Part shown: positions 1 to 7,748 of the stretch, one piece after another
Position numbering within the stretch: position 1 is the first letter of the stretch
Layout: every line of letters starts with the position of its first letter
Assembly (NCBI GenBank): GCA_023423975.1
Contig: JAFAEO010000080.1
Coordinates: 1 to 64,000 of the forward strand
DNA from: Pseudomonadota bacterium
GTDB lineage: Bacteria; Pseudomonadota; Gammaproteobacteria; Burkholderiales; Burkholderiaceae_B
DNA length: 64,000 bases
Direction of reading: 5' to 3'
The notes under the pieces: model-generated
What the model was told of the DNA's origin: nothing
Seen by the model: the letters and a program-made list of their open reading frames with translations, nothing else
The model's database searches: none
Position numbers and translations under genes: made by a program

Positions 1-47
1 GCGACCAGACCATACCGGATACGGGGGAAAAGGCGAGTTTGGTTCAT
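1..47 (-). CDS. bamE: BamE/OmlA-type outer-membrane assembly lipoprotein, N-terminal fragment (partial)
   Basis: Only the first 15 codons, read leftward from an ATG at 45-47, lie in the window. They encode a basic start followed by hydrophobic residues (MNQTRLFPRIRYGLV), as expected for the beginning of a lipoprotein signal peptide. The lipobox and mature protein are off the edge. The call rests mainly on position: bamE (omlA/smpA) lies divergently next to fur in many beta- and gammaproteobacteria. BamE is a small subunit of the outer-membrane beta-barrel assembly machine. The name is an inference from context and a short signal-like sequence. Confidence 0.55.
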   Translation of the reverse strand, partial: MNQTRLFPRIRYGLV

Positions 48-202
48 GACTTGGCGACGTTCCTGTATTTGGACTCGTAAAAGCGTTATGATAATAGTTC
101 TGGGCAATCAATAGGATTGTTTAGCCAGGTAATCTCAAAAATTAGTCGGAAGCGTGTTTTCCGCGATATCTTATCCACCTCCCATTTATCAGCGAGCGAG
201 CC

Positions 203-637
203 TTGAACGAATTACACGATCCCAGTGAACTCAAAAGCATGGGTCTTAAAGCCACTTTCCCACGGCTCAAGATCCTGGACATCTTCCGTAAGGCAGAAAT
301 TCGTCACTTGAGTGCCGAGGATGTCTATCGTCTGCTTATTTCCGAAAACGTCGATATCGGTCTTGCCACTGTCTACCGGGTGCTCACCCAGTTCGAGCAG
401 GCCGGCATTCTGTCCAGAAGCCAGTTTGACAATGGCAAGGCAGTCTACGAATTGGATGATGGCGATCACCACGACCACCTGGTATGTTCTGTTTGCGGAA
501 AAGTTGTTGAGTTTTCCGATCCGGAAATCGAACGACGCCAGTCAAAAGTAGCCAAAGACAATAACTTTGTGCTGGAAAGCCATGCCATGGTTCTTTATGG
601 CATTTGTGGTGATTGCGAATCCAAGCATCGTCGCTAG
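203..637 (+). CDS. fur: Ferric uptake regulator Fur
   Basis: Fur is a dimeric metalloregulator that represses iron-uptake genes when loaded with Fe(II). The 144-residue length is normal. An N-terminal winged helix (about residues 1-83, with the GLKATFPRLKIL start and the ATVYRVLTQFE recognition region) is followed by the metal-binding dimerisation domain. That domain carries the HHDHLVC stretch (His89, His90, His92, Cys95, Cys98) and a second CxxC pair (Cys135, Cys138). The chosen start is a TTG at 203, because it keeps the conserved ELK-x-x-GLKATFPR beginning; the next in-frame ATG (239) would cut it. It is transcribed away from bamE, and transcription probably ends at the hairpin at 725-755. 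Confidence 0.95.
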   Translation: MNELHDPSELKSMGLKATFPRLKILDIFRKAEIRHLSAEDVYRLLISENVDIGLATVYRVLTQFEQAGILSRSQFDNGKAVYELDDGDHHDHLVCSVCGKVVEFSDPEIERRQSKVAKDNNFVLESHAMVLYGICGDCESKHRR

Positions 638-724
638 ACAGGCGGCATGGGGCCGGTAAAACGCAGGCCCGTTGGTTCGACCCATCGTACTTCAGGCGGC
701 TTGGCCGCTCAGTAGGGTGTTGTC

Positions 725-755
725 AAAAAAGGCAGAGTGCACTCTGCCTTTTTTT
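725..755. terminator. Bidirectional rho-independent terminator between fur and recN
   Basis: A run of six A precedes the perfect 18-bp palindrome GGCAGAGTGCACTCTGCC (731-748), followed by seven T. The symmetry suits termination from both sides, serving the convergent fur (+) and recN (-). Confidence 0.9.
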
Positions 756-798
756 ATGGTCCGGCGGGTTTGTTTATTACCCAGTGGGTGTGCAACGC

Positions 799-2451
799 TC
801 AGTCGCCGTGAGTCAACATTTCTCGTGCATGCTGGCGCGTGGTTTCAGTTATCTTGACGCCGCCGAGCATGCGGGCAACCTCTTCCGTACGTGCCCGCTC
901 ATCCAGCAACTCAATGCGCGATACGGTTTCTTTTTTTCCCTGTTTTTTCTGCACTTCGAAATGGTGATGCGCGCAAGCGGCCACCTGCGGCAGATGCGTC
1001 ACGCAAAGAACCTGATGGTGCCGTCCCAGATCGCGCAGCAGTTTGCCGACCACTTCGGCAACCGCGCCGCCAATGCCGGTATCGACTTCGTCGTAAATTA
1101 GGGTAGGTACCTGATGGGCGCGATTGGCCATGACTGACAGGGCCAGCGATATCCGGGCCAGCTCACCGCCAGAGGCCACTTTGGCCAATGGGCGCGGCTC
1201 ACTGCCTGTGTGGGCTGCCACGTTGAACTGCACATTGTCCATGCCCGAGGCGCCGGGGTCGGCCGCTTGTATCGTTATTTCAAATGTACTACCTTTCATG
1301 GCAAGGGTTTGCAGTGCTTTGCTGACTTCCTTGGACAAGGTGCCTGCCGTGGCCTGGCGAGCCTTGGTCAGTTTTTCGGCGGCCTCGCGATACGCCACTT
1401 CGTGCCTGGCGACCTGCTGCTCCAGTCCTGCCAGGTCTGATTCGCTGTTCAGGGCTTCCAGTGCCTGGGTCAGTTCTTGCAGGCGATCGTACAGCATCTC
1501 GGGTTCGAGTCGGAATTTGCGCGCGGTAGCGAACATGGCGCCCATGCGCGCTTCGGTTTCGGCCAGGCGATCCGGGTCCAGCTCGGCCTTGTCCAGGTAA
1601 CTGGCCAGGTCGGACGACGCTTCGGTGGCGGCAATTCGGGCTGACTCTATGGCATCGTGTACGCCCTGCAGACGCTCGTCATTGCGCAATAAGGGCTCGA
1701 TGCGGTGCAGTGCAGCGTTCAGCATTTCCAGTGCGCAAGTCTGCTCGCCATCGAGCAGGTTGAGTGCGCCGGCGGCGCCTTCAAGCAGCGCAGAAGCATT
1801 GGCCAGCCGATTGTAGTCTGCGTTGACGGTGGCCCATTCATCCTTGCCCGGGTTGATCTGGCTGATTTCATTCAATTGCCATTCCAGCCGTTCCCTTTCG
1901 GCTTCTGCATCACGCTGGCTGTTACGGGCACGTTCGAGTTTTTGCTGAGCCTGCTGCCAATCGGTCCAGTAGGCGCGAACCTGGCTGGCCAGCGCTTCGT
2001 GCTGGCCGTGCGCATCAAGCAGGATGCGCTGTTCATGACGTTGCAGCAACTTCTGGTGGGCGTGCTGGCCGTGGATATCCAGCAAATGCGAGCCTATAGC
2101 CTTGAGCTGGCTGAGCGGACCGGGCACGCCGTTGATAAATGCCCGGGATTTGCCGGCCCGGTCTATAACCCGGCGCAGCACCAACTCGTTGTCTTCCGGT
2201 TCCAGCTCCTGTTCTGCCAGCAGCGCGCGCAGCGAGTCAGGCACATCGAAGATGGCACTGATGTCGGCCTTGTCGGCCCCCTCGCGGATGGCGCCGCTGT
2301 CGCCGCGGGCGCCCAGCGTGAGCGCCAGGGCGTCGATCAGGATGGACTTGCCTGCACCGGTTTCCCCGGTAAAGACCGAGAAACCGGCGTCAAAGTGCAG
2401 TTCGGTCTGTTCAACAATGACAAAATCACGGATATGCAGGGAACGGAGCAT
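799..2451 (-). CDS. recN: DNA repair protein RecN
   Basis: RecN is an SMC-like ATPase that acts at DNA double-strand breaks. The 550-residue protein has the usual layout. A Walker A motif GETGAGKS sits at residues 29-36, followed by a long, charged coiled-coil middle (about 150-370). The C-terminal ATPase half contains VASGGELARISLAL (ABC signature) and the Walker B-like LIYDEVDTGIGG. The ATG at 2449-2451 gives the typical MLRSLHIRDF start. It lies 66 bp downstream of nadK on the same strand, a linkage common in Burkholderiales, and probably shares its transcript. No LexA box was identified upstream. Confidence 0.96.
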   Translation of the reverse strand: MLRSLHIRDFVIVEQTELHFDAGFSVFTGETGAGKSILIDALALTLGARGDSGAIREGADKADISAIFDVPDSLRALLAEQELEPEDNELVLRRVIDRAGKSRAFINGVPGPLSQLKAIGSHLLDIHGQHAHQKLLQRHEQRILLDAHGQHEALASQVRAYWTDWQQAQQKLERARNSQRDAEAERERLEWQLNEISQINPGKDEWATVNADYNRLANASALLEGAAGALNLLDGEQTCALEMLNAALHRIEPLLRNDERLQGVHDAIESARIAATEASSDLASYLDKAELDPDRLAETEARMGAMFATARKFRLEPEMLYDRLQELTQALEALNSESDLAGLEQQVARHEVAYREAAEKLTKARQATAGTLSKEVSKALQTLAMKGSTFEITIQAADPGASGMDNVQFNVAAHTGSEPRPLAKVASGGELARISLALSVMANRAHQVPTLIYDEVDTGIGGAVAEVVGKLLRDLGRHHQVLCVTHLPQVAACAHHHFEVQKKQGKKETVSRIELLDERARTEEVARMLGGVKITETTRQHAREMLTHGD

Positions 2452-2517
2452 GAATACGTACTTCTGTGATGAGTGGGATTGCTGGGGTGTGTAAGTCAGG
2501 AGCCCTGTCGCGAGTAG

Positions 2518-3405
2518 CTAAGCGGTTTCCGGCATGATATTCCAATGCAGCTTCTGGCGCAGGGTAGAGAAAAAACTGTAGCCTTTGGGGTGCAGGAAGC
2601 GAATCTGATGATCTGCCTTGGTTACCACGATTTTGTCGCCCAACTGCAGATCGGACCAGGTTTGCATGTCAAAGTGTACGCTGGCGCCGGTTTCTACCCG
2701 ACCTACTTCAGTTAGGGTTAGGGTAAGTGTGCCGGTGTCGGGCACCGCAATGGGTCGGTTCGACAGTGTCTGGGGTGCCACCGGGACCAGCAGAAACGCG
2801 TTGACCGCCGGATGCAGGATCGGGCCGCTGGCGCTGAGCGAATACGCAGTAGAGCCGGTCGGGGTGGCAACGATCAGGCCGTCGGCGCGCTGTCGATACA
2901 TGAGCGTTTCGTTGTATTCCACGCAGATTTCAATCATGCCGCCGCGACTTGCCCGGTTCAGCACCACATCATTTAGGGCCAGGGCACAGGTCAGCGTTTG
3001 ATCGTCTCGCACGACAGAAGCCTGCAGCAGCGTGCGGTGCTCAATATCGTACTGCCCGTCAAGAACCGATTCGATGGCCTCCAGGGCGTTTTGCACCGGA
3101 ATATCGGTGATAAATCCCAGTCGCCCGTGGTTGATGCCCAGCAGCGGGACATCGTACTGAGCCAGCTTGCGGCCGACGCCCAGCATGGTGCCGTCGCCGC
3201 CCATGACAATGACCAGGTCAGCCTGGCTGCCGATTTCGGCGGTCGTTGCCGTGGGATACTCGGTTACTCCGGTGTTCTCGGACGTTTCCTTTTCAATTAG
3301 AACCTGTCGGCCGGCTGCATGCAGCACACCTGCCAGCGCCCGCAGCGGGGCATCAAGACCGGAGTCATGATATCTGCCGACCAGCGCTATGGTTGAAAAA
3401 TGCAT
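2518..3405 (-). CDS. nadK: NAD kinase
   Basis: This enzyme phosphorylates NAD(+) to NADP(+) in the cytosol using ATP or polyphosphate. The 295-residue length is typical. The phosphate-binding motif GGDGT is at residues 69-73, followed by GINHGRLGFITDI. The C-terminal substrate-site region ADGLIVATPTGSTAYSLSASGP is intact. It is divergent from hrcA across a 163-bp region and is upstream of recN in what looks like a nadK-recN operon. Confidence 0.96.
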   Translation of the reverse strand: MHFSTIALVGRYHDSGLDAPLRALAGVLHAAGRQVLIEKETSENTGVTEYPTATTAEIGSQADLVIVMGGDGTMLGVGRKLAQYDVPLLGINHGRLGFITDIPVQNALEAIESVLDGQYDIEHRTLLQASVVRDDQTLTCALALNDVVLNRASRGGMIEICVEYNETLMYRQRADGLIVATPTGSTAYSLSASGPILHPAVNAFLLVPVAPQTLSNRPIAVPDTGTLTLTLTEVGRVETGASVHFDMQTWSDLQLGDKIVVTKADHQIRFLHPKGYSFFSTLRQKLHWNIMPETA

Positions 3406-3568
3406 AATGAAACCATATACAATAAACGAAACGACAATGAAAAGTAACAGAAGTACCGGAAATGAAACCTACGGCAACCGTCATAATACGTTATTCTACA
3501 TTGACTGCAGGTTTAACAATTAACGTGCCCGTAAAATATCCTCTGGTACAAACCATAACAGACCCACC

Positions 3569-4570
3569 ATGGATGATCGCGCAAACGCACTCTTGAAAGC
3601 TCTGATTGAGCGGTATATTGATGATGGACAGCCAGTAGGCTCCAGAACGCTGTCCAAGCTGTTCGAGCTCTCGCCGGCTACCATTCGCAATGTGATGGCA
3701 GACCTGGAAGACCTGGGCCTGATTCACAGCCCGCATACCTCGGCCGGCCGCATCCCCACGCCCCGTGGATACCGCCTGTTTGTGGACAATCTGCTGGTGA
3801 TCAAGCCCTACGAACTGGAGCAGCCGTCCGAACTGCATGATATTTTTTCCAACACGGCACCCAGCAAGGCGCTCAGCGTAGCCGCGTCGCTGGTGTCCAA
3901 CCTGACCCAGTTCGCCGGCGTGGTGCTCACGCCCAAGCGCTCGCAGGTATTTCGCCAGATTGAATTTATCCGGCTGTCGCAACGGCGTATTCTGCTCATT
4001 ATTGTGACGCCCGACGGCGACGTGCAGAACCGGATTTTGTCCCCCGTACACGACTATACTGAAGCGCAGCTTATCGAAGCCGCGAATTATTTCAATCATA
4101 ATTTTGCCGGCAAATCCTTTGAGCAGGTGCGCGAGCAGCTCGGGACTGAACTAAACCGGCTCAAAGAGGAGATTTCCTCGCTGATGCAGGCTGCGGTAGA
4201 CGCTGGCAATGACGATGATCAGGAATCGTCCGTGGTCATTTCCGGCGAGCGCCGGTTGCTGGAAATCAAGGATTTTGCCACCGATATGGATCGCCTGCGC
4301 AAGATGTTCTCGCTGTTCGAGCAGAAAACCGATCTGATGCAACTGCTTGATGTTACCGATCGATCGCAGGGTGTGAAGATCTATATCGGCGGCGATTCGC
4401 GCCTGGTGCCCATGGAAGATGTCTCTGTCATCACAGCGCCTTATGGCGTTGACGGGAAAATCGTGGGTACGCTGGGCGTGATCGGCCCAAGCCGCATGTC
4501 CTATAATCGTGTTATTCCCATTGTGGATCTGACCGCCAGACTATTGTCCAACGCGCTCAGTCATCAGTAA
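3569..4570 (+). CDS. hrcA: Heat-inducible transcription repressor HrcA
   Basis: HrcA represses chaperone genes by binding CIRCE inverted repeats; its activity depends on GroEL. The 333-residue protein has the N-terminal winged helix (DDGQPVGSRTLSKLFELSPATIRNVMADLE), the HTSAGRIPTPRGYRLFVD stretch and a GAF-like regulatory domain. The latter ends in the conserved GTLGVIGPSRMSYNRVIPIV segment. No CIRCE element was found in this window, so its targets (usually groESL) are probably elsewhere. The local chaperone genes instead carry sigma-32 type promoters, so two heat-shock controls appear to coexist. The ATG at 3569 is supported by alignment to the family start. Confidence 0.95.
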   Translation: MDDRANALLKALIERYIDDGQPVGSRTLSKLFELSPATIRNVMADLEDLGLIHSPHTSAGRIPTPRGYRLFVDNLLVIKPYELEQPSELHDIFSNTAPSKALSVAASLVSNLTQFAGVVLTPKRSQVFRQIEFIRLSQRRILLIIVTPDGDVQNRILSPVHDYTEAQLIEAANYFNHNFAGKSFEQVREQLGTELNRLKEEISSLMQAAVDAGNDDDQESSVVISGERRLLEIKDFATDMDRLRKMFSLFEQKTDLMQLLDVTDRSQGVKIYIGGDSRLVPMEDVSVITAPYGVDGKIVGTLGVIGPSRMSYNRVIPIVDLTARLLSNALSHQ

Positions 4571-4694
4571 AGCGTTGCCGGTCCGCCGGTACAGGTAGCG
4601 TGCGGCGGCCCATTGTGGCGGTTGCAGGCGCTGCAGCCCATGGCGGATGCGCAATCCGGGTACAATCCTATCTCGATATTGCATTTGTAAAAGT

Positions 4695-4716
4695 CGCCAT
4701 GTGTGGCGTTTTTTTT
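4695..4716 (+). terminator. Rho-independent terminator in the hrcA-hemH gap
   Basis: CGCCA-TGTG-TGGCG is followed by eight T. It lies 125 bp after hrcA and 72 bp before the hemH start, so it ends the hrcA transcript or could attenuate read-through into hemH. Confidence 0.75.
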
Positions 4717-4787
4717 GAGTTGCCGCGTCGTTCGTGTCTGGCGGACAGTCTGATGGGCGGCACCGTATCCGCAACCTACAGGAAAGC

Positions 4788-5780
4788 ATGAATACAGGAG
4801 TAGTACTGATCAACCTGGGCACCCCGGCCAGTCCTGATGCGGGCGCAATCAGGGCCTATTTGTCGGAGTTTCTGTCCGATCCGCGCGTGGTTGAAATCCC
4901 GCCGGCCCTCTGGAAACCGATACTCAATCTTGCGGTTCTGCCGCTGCGGCCGTCCAAGCTGGTACCAAAATACCGCCAGATCTGGATGGAGGACGGTTCT
5001 CCGCTGCTTGTGTATGGCAAGCGCCTGGCGCAGGGTGTGCAGGCACAGCTGGATCGCGAACTGACACCCGCCACCGTGGTGCTGGCCATGCGCTATGGTC
5101 AACCGTCGATGCAACAGGCCTTTACACAGTTGCGCGAAGCAGGGTGCGAACGCATTCTGATCGTGCCGCTTTATCCGCAATTTGCGGCCAGCACAACCGC
5201 CACTATTTTCGAGCGCACGCTGGCGCTGTACGCAGACACGCGTGATTTGCCGGAGTTGCGTTTCGTCAAGCGGTTTCATCAATTGCCCGGCTATCTTGAT
5301 ACGTTGGCGCAAAATGTGCGCGACTATTGGCGTGAGCATGGCAAACCTCAGCAACTGCTGCTCAGTTTTCATGGTTTGCCCAAGCGCTCGGTGGAGCTGG
5401 GCGATCCTTATCTGCGTGATTGTACGGCCACGGCCGAGGCGTTGCAGCTGAGGCTGGCCGCAGAAGGGGTGCCGATCGATATCGCCTTTCAAAGCCGGTT
5501 CGGCAAGGCCGAATGGCTCGGCCCGTCGACGCTGTCGGTGCTGCAGGCCTATCCGGGAGACAATATCCGTCATGTGGACGTGCTGTGTCCTGGTTTCGTG
5601 GCCGATTGTCTGGAAACGCTTGAGGAAATCCAAATTGAGTGTGCGCATGCTTTCAGTCAGGCCGGAGGCGAGCAATTTCGCTATATTCCCTGTCTGAATG
5701 ATCATCCTGCATGGATCAATGCCATGGCGGGCCTGATCCGGCAGCATATTGCCGGCTGGCCGGACGTGGGTGGGGCGTGA
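4788..5780 (+). CDS. hemH: Ferrochelatase
   Basis: HemH inserts Fe(II) into protoporphyrin IX, the last step of haem synthesis. The 330-residue product begins MNTGVVLINLGTPASPD, as the family does. It contains the LLLSFHGLPKRS segment with the catalytic histidine and the FQSRFGKAEWLGP region. The ATG at 4788 follows an AGGAAAG ribosome-binding site. An upstream in-frame start at 4734 adds 18 residues that do not resemble the family and was not used. A MOSC-domain gene follows after 38 bp and may be co-transcribed. Confidence 0.95.
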   Translation: MNTGVVLINLGTPASPDAGAIRAYLSEFLSDPRVVEIPPALWKPILNLAVLPLRPSKLVPKYRQIWMEDGSPLLVYGKRLAQGVQAQLDRELTPATVVLAMRYGQPSMQQAFTQLREAGCERILIVPLYPQFAASTTATIFERTLALYADTRDLPELRFVKRFHQLPGYLDTLAQNVRDYWREHGKPQQLLLSFHGLPKRSVELGDPYLRDCTATAEALQLRLAAEGVPIDIAFQSRFGKAEWLGPSTLSVLQAYPGDNIRHVDVLCPGFVADCLETLEEIQIECAHAFSQAGGEQFRYIPCLNDHPAWINAMAGLIRQHIAGWPDVGGA

Positions 5781-5818
5781 CCGAACCTTTTATCTATTTG
5801 TTTTTTTAGAGAGTCATC

Positions 5819-6694
5819 ATGGCCGTCACCATTCGTGGTCTATATGTATATCCCATCAAGTCCTGCGCCGGCATTGCGCTTGATCGTGCACAGATCAGCG
5901 CGGCAGGGGTTCAATGGGACCGACAGTTTATTCTGGTTGACGCTGCCGGCGCGATGATGACCCAGCGCACGGTGCCGCGCATGGTGCTGATTCAGCCGGC
6001 ACTTGATCTTGCGCTGAAACAGTTGCGCCTGGAGGCGCCCGGCGCTTCGACGCTGACGGTCTCGCTGCTACCCCCGCGGGCGGACGACAAGGCGATTGCC
6101 GTCAGGGTATGGGGCGGCCAGCCGCAAGGCACACCCGTCAGCGCTCAGGCAGACCAGTGGTTCAGCAAGGTGCTGGGCCAGCCCTGCCGCCTGCTGCGCC
6201 TGCATCCCGAGTCGCAACGACGCGTTTTGCCCGATTTTCCCGACAGCTGGCAGCAGCGACACCGCGACTGGAAGCCGCTAAACGCCCAGGACCAAACCTT
6301 CGGGTTTGCCGACGGCTTTCCGTTTTTGTTTGCCAGCACCGCTTCACTGGATGCGCTCAATGCCACCCTGGCCGGCAAGCAGCAGGCATCCGTGGATATG
6401 ATCCGTTTTCGACCCAATATCGTGCTGGGTGGTTTGCCCGAATACGAAGAGGATTACGTTTTCGGGCTGACCGCAGGAAAGCTCAATTTTGCCTTTGTCA
6501 AACCGTGCACCCGCTGCACGATCCCGAATGTTGATCCGGCATCGGCTGCCGTCGCCGATGAGCCTGGCATCACTTTAATGCAAACTCGCAGTGCCGATTT
6601 GGGCGTGTTGTTTGGCGTAAATGCCGTATTGACGGACAACATCAGCGATGTGCTGCATATCGGCCAGCAAGTGCAGCCGGAATACGATTTCTGA
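5819..6694 (+). CDS. MOSC domain protein (YcbX/mARC-like, lacking the ferredoxin domain)
   Basis: MOSC proteins bind molybdenum cofactor. The mARC/YcbX branch reduces N-hydroxylated compounds. The 291-residue product has the MOSC N-terminal beta-barrel (starting AVTIRGLYVYPIKSCAGI). The MOSC domain follows with IRFRPNIVLGGLPEYEED and the conserved FVKPCTRCTIPNVDP segment, whose cysteine is the expected Mo ligand. E. coli YcbX is longer because of a C-terminal 2Fe-2S domain, which is absent here, so a separate electron donor would be needed. The precise substrate is unknown. The molybdate operon at 12-15 kb fits a cell using this cofactor. Confidence 0.85.
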   Translation: MAVTIRGLYVYPIKSCAGIALDRAQISAAGVQWDRQFILVDAAGAMMTQRTVPRMVLIQPALDLALKQLRLEAPGASTLTVSLLPPRADDKAIAVRVWGGQPQGTPVSAQADQWFSKVLGQPCRLLRLHPESQRRVLPDFPDSWQQRHRDWKPLNAQDQTFGFADGFPFLFASTASLDALNATLAGKQQASVDMIRFRPNIVLGGLPEYEEDYVFGLTAGKLNFAFVKPCTRCTIPNVDPASAAVADEPGITLMQTRSADLGVLFGVNAVLTDNISDVLHIGQQVQPEYDF

Positions 6695-6875
6695 GTTTAT
6701 GCAAGGGCAAGTGCGCGGGTTTTGCGGTTGCCGTCTGCATTAATCCCAGGTTTTGCCGCGCTCGCCCGTTGAGCCTGCCGCAGCGACGCCGCCATCGGTC
6801 TTTGTTATGTAACAGCCCGATTACGGGCAGGCATGGCGCAGGCACGGACCTCGCCAATACGGCCACAGTTGTACC

Positions 6876-6903
6876 CTTGAATTTATCTTCGCCGCCCCCA
6901 AGT
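6876..6903 (+). promoter_or_regulatory. Sigma-32 type heat-shock promoter of grpE
   Basis: CTTGAA at 6876-6881 and CCCCAAGT at 6896-6903 are separated by 14 bp. This is close to the sigma-32 consensus (CTTGAA, 13-15 bp, CCCCATNT). It lies 36 bp upstream of the grpE start. Confidence 0.8.
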
Positions 6904-6939
6904 GGGGGGTAACTATATTGATTTGAAGCAGGAGTAGAA

Positions 6940-7521
6940 ATGACACAGGAATTTGATCCGAACAAGAACCAGGCCCCCAGGGCTGACAACGAAGAAACCA
7001 CTCAGGCTGAGGTTGCCGACACTGAACAGCCTGACCAGGACGCGGTAAATACGCCGACAGACGATCTGGAAGCCAAATATACCGAACTCGAAGCCAAGGT
7101 CAGCCAGTATCACGACCAGTTGCTGCGTGCTCATGCCGAAATGGAAAATGTGCGCCGCCGCGCCCAGGATGATGTCTCCAAGGCGCGTAAATTCGGCACA
7201 GAGTCTTTTGCAGAAAGTCTGGTTCCCGTTCGTGACAGCCTTGAGGCTGCATTGGCGCTGGAGGACCAGTCGTTTGAATCACTCAGGGAAGGGCTTGAGA
7301 CCACCCTGCGTCAACTGACAGCGGCCTTTGAGCGCAATAATCTTAAGGAAGTGGCTCCCGCCGCAGGGGACAAGTTTGACCCGCATGTGCATCAGGCCAT
7401 TTCTACTGTTCCTGCCGACGTGCCAGCCGGCACGGTCGCCAGCACCTTGCAAAAAGGCTATACCATTGCCGATCGGGTCCTGCGTCCTGCACTGGTCACC
7501 GTCTCGGCGGGTCAGGGGTAA
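6940..7521 (+). CDS. grpE: Nucleotide exchange factor GrpE
   Basis: GrpE releases ADP from DnaK during the chaperone cycle and acts as a homodimer. The 193-residue protein has an acidic, disordered N-terminus (about 1-45) and a long helix (KYTELEAKVSQYHDQLLRAHAEMENVRRR). The C-terminal beta domain carries the family signature near GDKFDPHVHQAI and ends in TIADRVLRPALVTV. An AGGAGT ribosome-binding site precedes the ATG. It is followed by dnaK after 227 bp; the hairpin at 7531-7561 and a second heat-shock promoter suggest partly independent transcription. Confidence 0.96.
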   Translation: MTQEFDPNKNQAPRADNEETTQAEVADTEQPDQDAVNTPTDDLEAKYTELEAKVSQYHDQLLRAHAEMENVRRRAQDDVSKARKFGTESFAESLVPVRDSLEAALALEDQSFESLREGLETTLRQLTAAFERNNLKEVAPAAGDKFDPHVHQAISTVPADVPAGTVASTLQKGYTIADRVLRPALVTVSAGQG

Positions 7522-7530
7522 ATATAAGGC

Positions 7531-7561
7531 GCCGCCAGACTCGGGTCTGTCGGCCATTTTT
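7531..7561 (+). terminator. Probable terminator after grpE
   Basis: The stem GCCG-c-CAGAC / GTCTG-t-CGGC has a TCGG loop and is followed by CA and five T. One mismatch interrupts the stem. It would separate grpE from dnaK. Confidence 0.55.
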
Positions 7562-7635
7562 CTGTCCGAATGGCTGTTTGTGATCAAAAAACGTGCCAGA
7601 AATGCAAAAAAATCACAAAAATCCGGTTTTTTTCT

Positions 7636-7664
7636 CTTGAAATCGCAAACTGCCAGCCCCACGT
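7636..7664 (+). promoter_or_regulatory. Sigma-32 type heat-shock promoter of dnaK
   Basis: CTTGAA at 7636-7641 and CCCCACGT at 7657-7664 are 15 bp apart. This is a good match to the sigma-32 consensus, 84 bp upstream of the dnaK start. Confidence 0.82.
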
Positions 7665-7748
7665 ACTAGACAACGAAAGATCCTGTGCCGCGAACATGTG
7701 TAAGCAGGATCCATTATTTTGAATTATTTGATAATAGGGTAGACTCAA

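Noticed and set aside
48..202. Fur box in the bamE-fur intergenic region (GATAATAGTT near 90)
   Set aside because: Only one half resembles the 19-bp Fur consensus; not enough to call a site.
3406..3568. Search for a CIRCE element in the nadK-hrcA control region
   Set aside because: No TTAGCACTC/GAGTGCTAA-type inverted repeat was found here or before grpE or dnaK.
4776..5747. 323-codon open frame antisense to hemH
   Set aside because: Lies fully over a convincing ferrochelatase; composition is that of a GC-rich shadow frame.
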